Source of the DNA: Rhizobium sp. NRK18
Lineage (GTDB): Bacteria; Pseudomonadota; Alphaproteobacteria; Rhizobiales; Rhizobiaceae
Length of the DNA stretch: 64,000 bases
Reading direction: 5' to 3'
Assembly (NCBI RefSeq): GCF_024385575.1
Contig: NZ_JANFMV010000005.1
Coordinates: 68,440-132,439 of the forward strand
A program made the position numbers and the translations under genes. Each line of letters opens with the position of its first letter. Position 1 is the stretch's first letter. Below are positions 1 through 9,841 of this stretch, in pieces. The notes below the pieces were generated by a model. That model did no database searches, was not told where the DNA came from, and was given only the letters and a program-made list of their open reading frames with translations.

Positions 1-1858
1 CCAGCGCGACCGGATCGTGACCGACCGTATGCAGATGGATTTCGGGATGCTCGGGCCGTTCATAGGGCGAGCTGATCCCGGTGAAGTTCTTGATCTTGCC
101 TTCCGCCGCCTTGCGGTAAAGACCCTTCGGATCGCGCCGCGCGCATTCCTCGATCGGCGTGTCGACGAAGATCTCGATGAATTCGCCCGGCTCCATCAGT
201 TCGCGCGCCAGTCGGCGCTCCGAACGGAAGGGCGAAATGAAGGAGACGAGCACGATGAGGCCTGCATCCGCCATCAGCTTGGCTACCTCGGCCACACGGC
301 GGATGTTTTCCACCCGGTCCTCATCCGTAAAGCCCAGATCCCGGTTGAGCCCGTGGCGGACATTGTCGCCGTCGAGCAGGTAGGTGTGCCGTCCGGCCGC
401 ATGCAGCATCTTTTCGAGCGTGTTGGCCACCGTCGATTTGCCGGAGCCGGAAAGTCCCGTGAACCAGAGCACCGACGGCTTCTGGTGCTTGAGCGCGGCA
501 CGCGCCTGCCGGTCGATCTCCATAGCCTGCCAGTGGACGTTGTCGGAGCGGCGAAGCGGATGGTTGATCATGCCGGCGCCGACAGTGGCGTTGGTGAACC
601 GGTCGATGACGATGAAATTGCCGGTGACACGATTGTCGCGATAGGCATCGAATGCGATCGGGGTCTGGGTCGAGACATTGCAGACGCCGACATCGTTCAT
701 CTGCAGCGTCTTGGCCGCATCATGCGCGAACGAGTTGATATCAACTCTATATTTGAGCGCGGTAATGCTCGCCGCTGTCGTATCCGCTTCGGTCTTCAAC
801 AGATAGGAACGCCCCGGGATCATCGGTTCGTGATCGAACCAGATCAGATGAGCCTGGAACTGGTCCGCCACATGCGGCCGGTCGCCGGGCGACACCAGCA
901 TGTTGCCGCGCGAGACCTCGACTTCGTCGTCGAGCAACAGCGTCACCGCCTGACCGGCGGATGCGTGGTCGAGATCGCCATCCATGGTGACGATACGCCG
1001 GACGGTCGACTGCTTGCCGGACTTGGCGACTGTGACGGCATCGCCGACCGCCACCGACCCCGACGCGATCTCGCCGGCAAAGCCGCGAAAGTCGAGATTG
1101 GGGCGAGAGACGAACTGGACCGGGAAGCGCAAAGGCTTGGCCGCATCATCCGCTTCGATCGCCACAGTCTCCAGATGTTCGAGCAGCGCCGGGCCCTGAT
1201 ACCAACCCATATTGTCGGATCGCTGCGTGACATTGTCGCCATAGCGCGCCGACACCGGGATCGGCTGCACGGACAAAAATCCGAGATCCTCCGCAAAGGC
1301 CATGTAATCGGCCACGATACCGTCGAAGACGTCCTGGCTATAGCCGACGAGATCGATCTTGTTGACAGCCAGCACGATGTGACGAATGCCGAGCAGCGAG
1401 GCGATGTAGCTGTGCCGGCGCGTCTGTGTGAGCACGCCCTGCCGGCTGTCGACAAGGACGATGGCGAGATCGGCGGTCGAGGCGCCGGTCGCCATGTTGC
1501 GCGTATACTCTTCATGTCCGGGCGTATCGGCGACAATGAACTTGCGTTTCGCGGTGGCGAAGAAACGATAGGCGACATCGATGGTGATGCCCTGTTCGCG
1601 TTCCGCCTCCAGCCCGTCCACCAGCAGCGCGAAATCGATGTCGGCTCCCGTCGTGCCGTGCTTGCGGCTGTCGCGCTCCAGCGCCGCCAGCTGATCCTCG
1701 AAAATGAGCTTGGTGTCGTAGAGCAGACGCCCGATCAGCGTCGACTTGCCGTCGTCGACCGAGCCGCAGGTGAGGAACCTCAGAAGCGACTTCTCCTCCT
1801 GCCGGCGCAGGTAGTCGGCCATGGAGATGCCTTCGAGATCGATGTCGTCGGATGCCAT
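1..1858 (-). CDS. cysN: Bifunctional sulfate adenylyltransferase large subunit / APS kinase (3' end cut)
   Basis: The N-terminal part is the GTPase subunit that drives ATP sulfurylase, and the C-terminal part is a CysC-type kinase that converts APS to PAPS in cytosolic sulfate assimilation. A GTPase P-loop GSVDDGKST lies at residues 32-40, with DTPGHEEY and NKID further on. A second P-loop, GLSGSGKST, lies near residues 465-473 and marks the fused APS kinase. About 619 codons are present, and the last few residues fall beyond base 1. The ATG overlaps the cysD stop by one base (TGATG), so the two subunits are translationally coupled. The fusion is the NodQ/CysNC type of rhizobia. Nothing suggests a Nod-factor role: no nod genes are nearby, so general sulfur assimilation is more likely. 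Confidence 0.95.
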   Translation of the reverse strand, partial: MASDDIDLEGISMADYLRRQEEKSLLRFLTCGSVDDGKSTLIGRLLYDTKLIFEDQLAALERDSRKHGTTGADIDFALLVDGLEAEREQGITIDVAYRFFATAKRKFIVADTPGHEEYTRNMATGASTADLAIVLVDSRQGVLTQTRRHSYIASLLGIRHIVLAVNKIDLVGYSQDVFDGIVADYMAFAEDLGFLSVQPIPVSARYGDNVTQRSDNMGWYQGPALLEHLETVAIEADDAAKPLRFPVQFVSRPNLDFRGFAGEIASGSVAVGDAVTVAKSGKQSTVRRIVTMDGDLDHASAGQAVTLLLDDEVEVSRGNMLVSPGDRPHVADQFQAHLIWFDHEPMIPGRSYLLKTEADTTAASITALKYRVDINSFAHDAAKTLQMNDVGVCNVSTQTPIAFDAYRDNRVTGNFIVIDRFTNATVGAGMINHPLRRSDNVHWQAMEIDRQARAALKHQKPSVLWFTGLSGSGKSTVANTLEKMLHAAGRHTYLLDGDNVRHGLNRDLGFTDEDRVENIRRVAEVAKLMADAGLIVLVSFISPFRSERRLARELMEPGEFIEIFVDTPIEECARRDPKGLYRKAAEGKIKNFTGISSPYERPEHPEIHLHTVGHDPVAL

Positions 1859-2757
1859 CAGAAATAGCCCTCCCGCTTCTTCTTCTCCATCGATCCGGCC
1901 TCGTCCTTGTCGATCATCCGACCCTGCCGCTCGGAGGTGCGCGCCGTCAGCATTTCGCGGACGATGTCGTCGAGCGTGGCAGCCTCAGATTCAACCGCAC
2001 CGGTCAGCGGGTAGCAGCCGAGCGTTCGGAAGCGGACCATGCGCTCTTCGGCCTGCGCCACAAGATTGGCCGGCATGCGGTCGTCGTCGACCATGATCAG
2101 CGCGCCGTCCATTTCGACGACCGGCCGCCGTGCCGCGAAATAGAGCGGTACGATCGGGATCTGCTCCTTCATGATATACTGCCAGATGTCGAGCTCGGTC
2201 CAGTTCGACAGCGGGAAGACGCGGATCGACTCACCCGGATTGATGCGGGTATTGTAGGTCTTCCACATTTCCGGCCGCTGGTTCTTCGGGTCCCAGGCGT
2301 GGCTCTGGTTGCGGAACGAGAAGATGCGTTCCTTGGCGCGCGACTTTTCCTCGTCACGCCGCGCACCGCCGAAAGCGGCGTCGAAGCCGTATTTGTCGAG
2401 CGCCTGGCGCAGGCCGACCGTCTTCATCACATGGGTGTGGTGACTGGAGCCGTGGGTGAAGGGACCGATCCCCTGTTCGACACCCTCCGGATTCATGTGC
2501 ACCAGCAGATCGAAGCCAAGCTCCGCCGCCATGCGGTCGCGGAAGGCGATCATCTCCTTGAACTTCCAACCGGTGTCGACATGCAGGAAGGGGAAGGGCG
2601 GCTTGGCCGGATAAAAGGCCTTCATCGCCAGATGCAGCATGACGGAGGAATCCTTGCCGATGGAATAGAGCATCACCGGATTGGAGAACGTCGCCGCGAC
2701 TTCGCGGAAGATATGGATCGCCTCGGCTTCGAGGCGCTGTAGGTGGGTGAGGGACAT
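1858..2757 (-). CDS. cysD: Sulfate adenylyltransferase subunit 2
   Basis: CysD is the catalytic small subunit of ATP sulfurylase and makes APS from sulfate and ATP in complex with CysN. It is 299 residues, the usual length. The N-terminal PP-loop SIGKDSSV is at residues 32-39, followed by the HVDTGWKF and [16 protein letters not shown] motifs of the family. I chose the ATG at 2757 because the alignable family start is [10 protein letters not shown]; an in-frame start nine codons upstream adds only a non-conserved MRQRQARQA. The gene is first of the cysD-cysNC pair. No cysH lies directly upstream; the next gene on this strand is a small WGR protein. Confidence 0.95.
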   Translation of the reverse strand: MSLTHLQRLEAEAIHIFREVAATFSNPVMLYSIGKDSSVMLHLAMKAFYPAKPPFPFLHVDTGWKFKEMIAFRDRMAAELGFDLLVHMNPEGVEQGIGPFTHGSSHHTHVMKTVGLRQALDKYGFDAAFGGARRDEEKSRAKERIFSFRNQSHAWDPKNQRPEMWKTYNTRINPGESIRVFPLSNWTELDIWQYIMKEQIPIVPLYFAARRPVVEMDGALIMVDDDRMPANLVAQAEERMVRFRTLGCYPLTGAVESEAATLDDIVREMLTARTSERQGRMIDKDEAGSMEKKKREGYF

Positions 2758-2874
2758 TGCCTGTCTCGCCTGCCTCTGTCGCAATCATGTCATCAATCCG
2801 GTACCCCACTGCGCCCGGCTTGGAAACCTCTTACGCGTTGCATGTCGGTAAAACACGGCCTTACACACAGACGA

Positions 2875-3123
2875 TCAGCTGGAAACCGGGCAGTAGCCGC
2901 GCCGCATCTTGGCGCTCGCGACAATTTGCAGACGCTGTTCCGCAGCTGCGATACTGCGATGCAGCTCGACGATACGCCGTCCACGCGTACCGATCCGGCC
3001 CCAGTCACGGATGAGGCAGACGTCGCCGAACAGACTTTCGCCGATCGACAGGGCGTAGAAGCGCGCCATGTTGCGGGACGGATCGCGGCGGGTCATGAGC
3101 AGGGAGAACGATGGCTTTTCCAT
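2875..3123 (-). CDS. Small WGR-domain protein
   Basis: The 82-residue protein is essentially one WGR domain. The WGR tripeptide is at residues 41-43 in the context CLIRDWGRIGTRGR, preceded by an ARFYALSIGESLFGD strand region. WGR domains occur in PARP-type and MolR-type proteins and are thought to bind nucleic acid. Stand-alone versions are common in rhizobia and have no established function. It lies 117 nt upstream of cysD on the same strand, so co-transcription is possible but unproven. An 8-bp inverted repeat at 3168-3195 lies just upstream. The domain call is firm; the role is unknown. Confidence 0.8.
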   Translation of the reverse strand: MEKPSFSLLMTRRDPSRNMARFYALSIGESLFGDVCLIRDWGRIGTRGRRIVELHRSIAAAEQRLQIVASAKMRRGYCPVSS

Positions 3124-3207
3124 GAGAAAAGCATCGTCTTTTCAGCATCTTGCGTCCAACGACTTATGTGAATCGATCAAAGCCGACCGATTCACGCCGT
3201 TGATGGG

Positions 3208-4473
3208 TCAGCGCTCCAGCGCATCACGCAGCTTGTAATACCAGATGGCCATTGTCGCATAGACCGGATGCAGACCGTGCAGCGGCAGCGCCTTGATATC
3301 TGTAAACCTCAGCGGCAGCGGCTTCGCAGCGTCGAGGATATTCTCACCGATTGCCGTCCCCAGAGCGCTGGCAAGCGCCACGCCACGGCCGTTATAGCCG
3401 ACCGCCATCGTCAGGTTGTCGAACGGCCGGTGCACATGCGGCAGGTGATCGGCGGTCATGGCGACGCGGCCGGCCCAGCGGAACTCGATCGGCAACGACC
3501 GGACCTGCGGATAGGTGCGATGAAGCGCCTGAACCACCCCGGCGTAATCCGCCTCCGACGGCGTTTCACCGAAATGGCCGCGACCGCCGAGCATCAGCCG
3601 GTTTCCGGGACCGATGCGGAAATAATTGCCGACGCGTCGCGTATCCGAAACCGGGGATCCTTCCGGCAGGATTTCGGAAAGCAGGGCAGAGGGCAGCGAG
3701 GCCGTCGCCACCTGGAAGCTGCTCGCCGGAACGACGGAGGCCTTCAGCGCCGGCCAGAGCGGGCCGCTATAGCCATTGGTCGCGACGATCACGTGAGCGG
3801 CCCTGACCGAACCGCCACCGGCAATACCGACCTGCCAGTCGGCCCCGGATCGCTTCAAGGTGACCGCCTCGCTGCGGGCAAAGACTTGCACGCCCTTGCC
3901 AACGGCGGCGCGGGCGAGCCCCTGCACGTAATTCAATGGATGCAGCCGCCCGGCGCGGCGGTCGAGCCAGCCGCCGACGAAGATGTCGCTGCCGGTCTTC
4001 TGCCGCATCCCGGTCGCAGAAAGCATCTCCACGGGTGCCCCGCGCGCCTGCCATTGCCGCATGCGCGCCTCGACCGCCGGCAGATGCGCCGCCTTGACCG
4101 TCGCCTGGATCCAGCCGTCGCGGCGGGCATCGCAGTCGATGCCGTATTTTGCAATCAGCGAGAAGGCCGTATCCGCCGTCCTGCCGGCAAACGCCGTCGT
4201 CGCCTCGCCATACATCCGATCAAGCGCATCGGGATCATATTTGAGGCCTGGGATCACCTGCCCGCCATTGCGCCCGGAAGCGCCGAAGCCCGGCTCCTGC
4301 CTGTCGACCACGATCACCGAAGCGCCGCCCTCGGCCAGCGCCAGCGCCGCCGAAAGCCCGGTGAACCCGGCGCCGATGATGGCTACATCGGCGGACTGAT
4401 CACCTTCGAGGGCAGGGAGTTCCAGCGCCGGATGCGCCGTCGCCGCCCAGATGGATGCAATGGAATAGGACAT
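3208..4473 (-). CDS. FAD-dependent oxidoreductase (DAO/PuuB-like)
   Basis: This is a 421-residue flavoprotein of the D-amino-acid-oxidase fold, closest in style to gamma-glutamylputrescine oxidase and OrdL proteins. The FAD-binding GAGFTG is at residues 34-39, after a short PuuB-like leader with the SIW segment. ASGRNGGQV follows, and a C-terminal GYNGRGVALASALG forms the second FAD-contacting loop. There is no signal peptide, so it acts in the cytosol. The ATG at 4473 is preferred over an upstream in-frame start that would add 25 unrelated residues. It is transcribed away from the hydrolase at 4611, with a 137-nt shared promoter region. The substrate is probably a secondary amine or amino acid, by family only. 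Confidence 0.8.
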   Translation of the reverse strand: MSYSIASIWAATAHPALELPALEGDQSADVAIIGAGFTGLSAALALAEGGASVIVVDRQEPGFGASGRNGGQVIPGLKYDPDALDRMYGEATTAFAGRTADTAFSLIAKYGIDCDARRDGWIQATVKAAHLPAVEARMRQWQARGAPVEMLSATGMRQKTGSDIFVGGWLDRRAGRLHPLNYVQGLARAAVGKGVQVFARSEAVTLKRSGADWQVGIAGGGSVRAAHVIVATNGYSGPLWPALKASVVPASSFQVATASLPSALLSEILPEGSPVSDTRRVGNYFRIGPGNRLMLGGRGHFGETPSEADYAGVVQALHRTYPQVRSLPIEFRWAGRVAMTADHLPHVHRPFDNLTMAVGYNGRGVALASALGTAIGENILDAAKPLPLRFTDIKALPLHGLHPVYATMAIWYYKLRDALER

Positions 4474-4610
4474 GAAATGCCTCAATGAAAACAGGTGATC
4501 TTTTATCGCGGCTCGGCCGGCGTCAAGCGGTTGACAAACCGGATGCACAGGCTAGGCGTATCAGCCAAGAAAAGGACGCCTCTGCGGCGAATGAGGGAGG
4601 ACAGGGTTCC

Positions 4611-5438
4611 ATGAAGATCGACGCGCATCAGCACTATTGGCGGATCGACAGGGGTGACTATTTCTGGATGGGTCCGCATGTGCAGCCGATCTTTCGGGAT
4701 TTCATGCCCGAAGACCTTGCCAGCGAACTGACTGCAGCCGGTGTCGAGAAGACGGTCGTGGTGCAGGCCGCCGATACGGTGGCCGAAACCGAATTCCTGC
4801 TCGATCTCGCCGCCAGGAACGACAGCATCGCCGCCGTGGTCGGCTGGGTCGACGTGATGGCCGACGATGCCGTTGCAACACTCAAGCGCCTCACTGACAG
4901 CGGCAAGCTGAAATCGATCCGGCCGATGCTGCAGGACATCGAGGACACGTTCTACATCCTCCAGCCGCAGGCAATCGAGACGCTGGCGGCGCTTCCGGGT
5001 CTCGGCCTCGTCTTTGACGCACTCGTTCAGCCGCGCCATCTGCCGGTGATCGCCGCACTGGCGGATCGGCTGCCGAATCTTTCGATCGTGGTCGATCACT
5101 GCGCCAAGCCCTTCATTGCCAAGGGCGTGATGGAACCATGGAAGAGCGATATCGCAGCGCTGGCTCTGCGTCCGAATGTGTTTCTCAAACTGTCTGGCCT
5201 GCTGACCGAAGCAGCATCCGGCGCCGGTCTGGAGGCGATCGCTCCTTATGCCGCGCACGCGCTGACCTGCTTCGGGCCAGAGCGCACCATGTTCGGCAGC
5301 GACTGGCCGGTGCTGACCCTCGCATCCGGCTATCAGGACTGGATCGGCATGGCCGAGGCTTTGACCGCGCATCTGACGGCTGCGGAAAAAGACGCCGTGT
5401 TCGGCGGCACCGCGGCGCGCTTCTACGGGATCGGTTGA
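4611..5438 (+). CDS. Amidohydrolase-family hydrolase, L-fuconolactonase-like
   Basis: This is a 275-residue TIM-barrel metal hydrolase of the amidohydrolase_2/COG3618 group, which includes sugar-lactone lactonases. An N-terminal DAHQHYW (residues 4-10) carries the metal-binding HxH. Next come the VVVQAADT and VVDHCAKP strands, and FGSDWPV near the C-terminus supplies the last acidic ligand. The ATG at 4611 starts exactly at the family start MKIDAHQHYW. The gene is divergent from the FAD oxidase at 4473 and ends 12 nt before the convergent modC. The lactone or amide substrate cannot be deduced. A sugar-lactonase role would need a neighbouring sugar dehydrogenase, and none is here. Confidence 0.8.
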   Translation: MKIDAHQHYWRIDRGDYFWMGPHVQPIFRDFMPEDLASELTAAGVEKTVVVQAADTVAETEFLLDLAARNDSIAAVVGWVDVMADDAVATLKRLTDSGKLKSIRPMLQDIEDTFYILQPQAIETLAALPGLGLVFDALVQPRHLPVIAALADRLPNLSIVVDHCAKPFIAKGVMEPWKSDIAALALRPNVFLKLSGLLTEAASGAGLEAIAPYAAHALTCFGPERTMFGSDWPVLTLASGYQDWIGMAEALTAHLTAAEKDAVFGGTAARFYGIG

Positions 5439-5450
5439 CTAGGCCAGGCC

Positions 5451-6524
5451 TTACTCGATCACCGCCACGGACTTCACCTGCGCCCAGACCCTTGCGCCCG
5501 GCGCAATCTTCAGCATCTCCGCCGACAGGGCGGTCAGCCGGGCGACCAGGGGCGTTCCGGCAAGGTCCAGGCGTACGGTGACGGAGGATGGGTCCTCGCC
5601 CGGCCTCACCTCAGCAACCGTTGCCGGCAACCGGTTGAGAATGGAGACGTCATCGGCCTTCGTTAGCGCCAGGCTGACGTCGCGGGCACGAACCATCAGC
5701 CGGACCGGTGCGCCGACCGCAAGCCCCGGATCGCGAACCCAGAAGTCGCCGCCGTCAAAGGATGCGCGCGCCAGATGCCAGCGCTGATCGCGCTCGCGAA
5801 TGGTCGCCTCGATGGAGACGCCTGCCTCATCCTCGCCCGAAAACGGCAGGTCAAGACGGGCCTGCATCGCCGAGAGCGAACCGCTGGCCGTGACCTTGCC
5901 GCCATCGAGCAGCACCACATGGTCGGCGAGACGCACCAGTTCGTCGGTCGCATGGGTGACATAGACGATCGGCAGGTCGAGGGCCTGATGCAGCTGCTGC
6001 AAATAGGGGAAGATCGCCCGCTTGTTGGTCTGATCGAGTGCGGACAGCGGCTCGTCCATCAGCAGGATGCGCGGGTCGGACAGGATCGCCCGGCCGATCG
6101 CCACCCGCTGCCGCTCGCCGCCCGAGAGATTGACCGGCGAACGATCCAGCAGGGCGGAAAGGCCAAGGAGATCAACCAGGCGACCGAATTCCGCAGGCGT
6201 TGCGCGGGATCCGCCGGCCGCGCGTCTTGCGCCGTAGAGCAGGTTCTTGCGAACGCTCATATGCGGGAAGAGATTGGCCTCCTGGAACACGTAGCCGGAG
6301 CGGCGGCGATGCGCGGCAAGAAACGTCCGCTCGTCCTGCCAGACCTCGCCACCGATCGCAAAGCGGCCGCGCTCCACCCGTGTGAGGCCTGCAATGCAGC
6401 GCAGGATCGAGGTCTTGCCGCAGCCGGACGGGCCGAACAGCACGGTCACGCCCCGCTCGGGGAAGGCGAAGGCCGCGTCGAGTTCGAACGCACCCAGCCG
6501 GCCGGAAAATTCAGCCTCGAGCAT
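5451..6524 (-). CDS. modC: Molybdate ABC transporter ATP-binding protein
   Basis: ModC hydrolyses ATP at the inner membrane to drive molybdate uptake through ModB. The 357-residue protein has Walker A GPSGCGKT at residues 31-38, the signature LSGGERQR, and Walker [14 protein letters not shown]-terminal Mop/TOBE domain (about residues 285-357, with the [18 protein letters not shown] core) senses molybdate. It is last in modEABC and overlaps modB by 14 nt, which implies coupled translation. Length, domain order and position all fit canonical ModC. Confidence 0.95.
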   Translation of the reverse strand: MLEAEFSGRLGAFELDAAFAFPERGVTVLFGPSGCGKTSILRCIAGLTRVERGRFAIGGEVWQDERTFLAAHRRRSGYVFQEANLFPHMSVRKNLLYGARRAAGGSRATPAEFGRLVDLLGLSALLDRSPVNLSGGERQRVAIGRAILSDPRILLMDEPLSALDQTNKRAIFPYLQQLHQALDLPIVYVTHATDELVRLADHVVLLDGGKVTASGSLSAMQARLDLPFSGEDEAGVSIEATIRERDQRWHLARASFDGGDFWVRDPGLAVGAPVRLMVRARDVSLALTKADDVSILNRLPATVAEVRPGEDPSSVTVRLDLAGTPLVARLTALSAEMLKIAPGARVWAQVKSVAVIE

Positions 6525-7188
6525 CGGCCCTCCCGAAGCGCAGACGTTTCTCGATCAGCGTCATGGCAAGGATCACCAGGAAGGAAAAGACCAGCATGCC
6601 GCCGGCCAGCACATGCGCCTTGCCCCATTCCAGCGTCTCGACATAGTCGTAGATCGCGATCGACAGCACCTTGGTTTCGCCGGGAATGTTGCCGCCGATC
6701 ATCAGCACCACGCCGAATTCACCGACCGTGTGGGCAAAGGCAAGGATGGCACCGGTCAGAAGCCCGGGACGGGCAAGCGGCAAAGCGATGGTGAAGAAGC
6801 GGTCGAGCGGAGAGGCACGCAGCGTCGCCGCCGCCTCCAGTGGGCCATGGCCGATCGCCTCGAAGGCATTGCGGACCGGCTGCACGGCAAAGGGCAGGGA
6901 ATAGAGGATGGAACCGAGCACCAGGCCTTCGAAGGTGAAGGCGAGCCCATGGCCGGTCACGGCCTGCGCCAGCCTGCCGAGGGGGCTCGAAGGCGAAAAG
7001 GCAAGAAGCAGGTAGAAGCCGAGCACGGTCGGCGGCAGAACGAGGGGGAGGGACACAAGCGTTCCGACCACTTCCTTCCACCAGGCCTTGGAGCGGGCAA
7101 GCCAACAGGCAAGCGGCACGGCGACGATCATCAGCAGGATCGTCACCGTGACGGCAAGCTTCAATGTCAGCCAGACGGCTTCACCCAT
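6511..7188 (-). CDS. modB: Molybdate ABC transporter permease
   Basis: ModB forms the homodimeric inner-membrane channel for molybdate. At 225 residues it has the usual length, with about five hydrophobic segments starting with [16 protein letters not shown]. The EAA loop, [14 protein letters not shown], contacts ModC. The motif [15 protein letters not shown] is characteristic of ModB. It begins 12 nt after modA and overlaps modC by 14 nt. Confidence 0.95.
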   Translation of the reverse strand: MGEAVWLTLKLAVTVTILLMIVAVPLACWLARSKAWWKEVVGTLVSLPLVLPPTVLGFYLLLAFSPSSPLGRLAQAVTGHGLAFTFEGLVLGSILYSLPFAVQPVRNAFEAIGHGPLEAAATLRASPLDRFFTIALPLARPGLLTGAILAFAHTVGEFGVVLMIGGNIPGETKVLSIAIYDYVETLEWGKAHVLAGGMLVFSFLVILAMTLIEKRLRFGRADARG

Positions 7189-7200
7189 TCTGCACGGTCC

Positions 7201-7953
7201 TCACTGGCCGAGATCGATGCCGTAGCCATAGCGAGCGATGATTTCTCGGGCCTTGTCGCTCTTCAAGAACGCGACAAAGGCTTTCGCAGTGTCATCCGTT
7301 TCACCGGTCTTCAACAGGACCGCGTCCTGGCGGATCGGCGTGTAGAGCGTCTGCGGCACGACCCATTGCGCGCCATTCGAGGAGCCGATCACCTGCGACA
7401 GGGCGACGAAACCCATCGCGGCATTGCCGCTTTCGACGAACTGGAAGGTCTGGGCAATGCTGTCGCCCTGCACCAGTTTCGCCTCAAGGCTGTCATAGAC
7501 GCCGAGCGCCTTCATCGCCTCCACCGCGGCCGTGCCGTAAGGCGCGGTCTTCGGATTGGCGATGGCGATCTTGGTGATCGCCTCCGGCGTCTTCAGTGCC
7601 GCGCCGTCGGCAACGGCGAGCGAGGCATCGGTGCTGTAGAGGACGATCTTGCCGGTCGCATAGGTGAACCGGCTGCCGGAAACCGCAAGCCCGTCGGCTT
7701 CCGCCTTTTCCGGCCGTTCCTGATCGGCGGCGAGGAATACCTTGAACGGCGCGCCATTGGCGATCTGTGTGTAAAGCTTGCCGGTGGAACCGAAGCTCAG
7801 CACCGCATCGTCGCCCGTCGCTTCATGGAACGCCTTGGCGACATCCTTCGCGGCTTCCGTGAAATTGGCAGCGACGGCAACATTGACCTCGGCGGCATGG
7901 ACCGGCAGCGACAGGGCAAGAAGCGGGACGAGAGCGGTCAGCATGACTTTCAT
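7201..7953 (-). CDS. modA: Periplasmic molybdate-binding protein
   Basis: ModA captures molybdate or tungstate in the periplasm and delivers it to ModBC. The 250-residue precursor has a cleavable signal peptide ending near PVHAAE. The mature start, VNVAVAANFTEAAKDVA, is the ModA signature strand. FGSTGKLYTQI and ALSQVIGS follow at the usual anion-contacting positions. It sits 32 nt downstream of modE with no obvious terminator between, so it is probably transcribed together with the regulator. Confidence 0.95.
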   Translation of the reverse strand: MKVMLTALVPLLALSLPVHAAEVNVAVAANFTEAAKDVAKAFHEATGDDAVLSFGSTGKLYTQIANGAPFKVFLAADQERPEKAEADGLAVSGSRFTYATGKIVLYSTDASLAVADGAALKTPEAITKIAIANPKTAPYGTAAVEAMKALGVYDSLEAKLVQGDSIAQTFQFVESGNAAMGFVALSQVIGSSNGAQWVVPQTLYTPIRQDAVLLKTGETDDTAKAFVAFLKSDKAREIIARYGYGIDLGQ

Positions 7954-7985
7954 GGAACTATCCTTTGCGGTTGTCGCCGGCCCGT

Positions 7986-8801
7986 TCAGCCGAGCGCGAG
8001 AATGATCTGCGACGCCTGGATGAGCGCGGTCATCCGCTTGCCGGGCGCAATTTCCAGCGCCTCGGCGCTGACATTGGTAACGATGGCCGTCAGCGTCTTG
8101 CCGCCGCCGATATCGAGAACGACCTCGCTGTTGACGGCACCGGTTTCGAGCGAGATGACCGTCCCTGTCAGTTCGTTGCCGGCCGTCGTCCTGCCGGGGG
8201 TCTCGGCAACAGTCAGGATCGGCATGTTGGCCTTGACCAGGGCATAGATGTCGAGCCCCGGCTTCAGCCCCATCTCCTCGGCGCTGTGGCGCGTGACGAT
8301 GGCCGTCAGCGTCGTTTCCGGCGCAAGCTCTACCGTCACCTCACTGTTGACGGCGCCATGCCGCACCTGGCCGACCGTGCCGTGATAGGCGTTGCGCGCG
8401 CTAGTCTTCATGATCGGGCTCCAGAGCAGGGATCGGGTTGCTGCCGCGACGCCGGCGTCGTCGGCCATCACCGCGCGAAGCTCGTCGAGGACGGTCGACA
8501 GGCGGTCGCTGAGGCGGGCATGGAGGGCAAGCACACGCCGCCCCTCGTCCGTCACGATGGCGCCACCGCCCTTGCGTCCACCAGGCTTTGCCTCGACCAG
8601 CCGCTTGGGAAAGAGGTTGTTGAGCGCGTTCACCGCATCCCATGCCCCCTTGTAGCTCAAGCCCACTTCCTTGGCGGCAGCGGAGATCGAACCGGTGCGA
8701 CCGATCGCGGCCAGAAGCGCGAAGCGATCCTCGCCGGCGCGATGACCCGCTGCGGTAGCAAATGTCAGATTGGGCCTGACGAAATCGGAGACTGAAGACA
8801 T
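7986..8801 (-). CDS. modE: Molybdate-responsive transcriptional regulator
   Basis: ModE is a dimeric molybdate sensor that represses its own transport operon when molybdate is plentiful. The 271-residue protein has an N-terminal winged helix (about residues 20-110, with GSISAAAKEVGLSYKGAWDAV as the recognition region) and two tandem Mop domains (about residues 133-200 and 205-270). Each Mop domain carries a GAVNSEV strand and a TAIVT strand. This is the full-length architecture of E. coli ModE and rhizobial MopB. It is the first gene of modEABC, and a candidate Mo-box lies 10 nt upstream of its ATG, which suggests autoregulation. Confidence 0.95.
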   Translation of the reverse strand: MSSVSDFVRPNLTFATAAGHRAGEDRFALLAAIGRTGSISAAAKEVGLSYKGAWDAVNALNNLFPKRLVEAKPGGRKGGGAIVTDEGRRVLALHARLSDRLSTVLDELRAVMADDAGVAAATRSLLWSPIMKTSARNAYHGTVGQVRHGAVNSEVTVELAPETTLTAIVTRHSAEEMGLKPGLDIYALVKANMPILTVAETPGRTTAGNELTGTVISLETGAVNSEVVLDIGGGKTLTAIVTNVSAEALEIAPGKRMTALIQASQIILALG

Positions 8802-8810
8802 GGGTGAAAA

Positions 8811-8835
8811 CGTTGTGAAGTTTAACTACATAACG
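8811..8835. promoter_or_regulatory. Candidate Mo-box (ModE operator)
   Basis: The arms CGTTGTG (8811-8817) and CATAACG (8829-8835) are inverted repeats matching at 6 of 7 positions, separated by 11 nt. This resembles the CGTTATAT/TATAACG half-sites of ModE operators. It ends 10 nt from the modE ATG, over the expected promoter, so ModE-molybdate would block the whole modEABC operon. The site is inferred from symmetry, known consensus and position. Confidence 0.65.
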
Positions 8836-9096
8836 CATTCGTAGCAGAGACGGGTTTTTCTGGCAATGGCGCCCAGCCGGGCGGGCGGCCGGACGTAACG
8901 GAAGCTTCCCCGCCCTTTATCAACAGAAGGGCGGAATTGGCTCTGGCATTTTCCGCATTTTCCTTTAGCCTTCACGTATGTAACGGCAGTCATGCGAATC
9001 GTGTGCGGGGGCAAATTGTTCGCTATGGTTGTGTATATTCAGATGCTGGATGCGGCCTAACCACTGCCTTGCCCAGGCAGCGATGATTGGTGCAAA

Positions 9097-9798
9097 ATGA
9101 TGAACCAAGCTATCGAGATGCCTTTCCATCTCGGGCCGGAACTGAAGAGAGCCATCAACCGGACGGACATCTTTCGGTTGCTCAGGGCGGGGACCCGCCA
9201 TCACGGATTCAATTTTTTCATACTGCTGCGGCATGCCGATCTCGGCGCAAAGCTGAATGCCAATCGCGACGTGGTGCTGACCAATTTCGAGGAAGAAAGC
9301 CGCAACGATTTCCTCGCCCTCCTGTTCGAGCACGAGGATGCGGATCTGCGCCGGCTCTACAGCTCGATCACGCCGTTTGTCTGGATGCGCAGCGATCACC
9401 CCGACCTCGAGCGCAACCCGGCCTTCAGCCGCTACGAATGCATGATGTCGGTTCCGTTGCACACGCCGGAAGGCAAGCGCTTTCACCTGATCCTGACCGG
9501 CCAGCGCGAGCTTCCGACGGAAAAGGAAACGGCCGAAGTCATGCTCGACATGCTGAGGATCTTCAACCAGTTCTATGAAAAGATCCTGGCCAACGAGAAT
9601 ACCGGCAAGCTCACCGCGCGCGAACGCGAAGTGGTGAAGTGGACGAGCGAGGGCAAGACCTCGGCCGAGATCGCCATCATTCTCGGACTGTCCGAGCATA
9701 CGATCAATTCGCATATCACGGCGGCGGTCCGGAAACTGAATGCGGTCAACCGCGTTCACCTGGTGACCATCGCATTCAGGAACGGGCTGGTTTTCTAG
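9097..9798 (+). CDS. LuxR-family transcriptional regulator
   Basis: The 233-residue protein has a C-terminal LuxR/GerE helix-turn-helix at residues 173-233, with TAREREVVKWTSEGKT and LGLSEHTINSHITAAVRKL as hallmark residues. The N-terminal 165 residues resemble the autoinducer-binding-domain size class, but I cannot see the full set of acyl-homoserine-lactone contact residues. No luxI-type synthase is nearby, so at most it is a LuxR solo. It precedes a receiver protein by 43 nt on the same strand and may form an operon with it. VisN/VisR-type motility regulators have similar architecture but occur in pairs; here there is only one. Confidence 0.8.
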   Translation: MMNQAIEMPFHLGPELKRAINRTDIFRLLRAGTRHHGFNFFILLRHADLGAKLNANRDVVLTNFEEESRNDFLALLFEHEDADLRRLYSSITPFVWMRSDHPDLERNPAFSRYECMMSVPLHTPEGKRFHLILTGQRELPTEKETAEVMLDMLRIFNQFYEKILANENTGKLTAREREVVKWTSEGKTSAEIAIILGLSEHTINSHITAAVRKLNAVNRVHLVTIAFRNGLVF

Positions 9799-9841
9799 CC
9801 GCGCGAAGCAGACGAACTTGGGAAAAGAGCGAGGAAAGTGG

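Noticed and set aside
17-1867. Long plus-strand open frame of about 616 codons opposite cysN
   Set aside because: It is an antisense shadow. The minus strand encodes an unmistakable CysN-CysC with both P-loops, and the plus-strand product is rich in Arg, His and Asp without any domain.
3168-3195. 8-bp inverted repeat GTGAATCG/CGATTCAC as a terminator of the FAD oxidase gene
   Set aside because: The stem is short and no T-tract follows on the minus strand, so I do not call it a terminator. It may be an operator for the WGR gene.
6382-8247. Long plus-strand open frame opposite modB and modA
   Set aside because: Shadow of real mod genes. Composition is unnatural, and ModA, ModB and ModE motifs all lie on the minus strand.
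8826-9014. 62-codon minus-strand frame between modE and the LuxR gene
   Set aside because: Low complexity with no family resemblance; it overlaps the candidate Mo-box and promoter region.
9097-9798. Quorum-sensing LuxR with a cognate synthase
   Set aside because: No luxI-type gene is present in the window, and the full set of acyl-homoserine-lactone contact residues is not visible.
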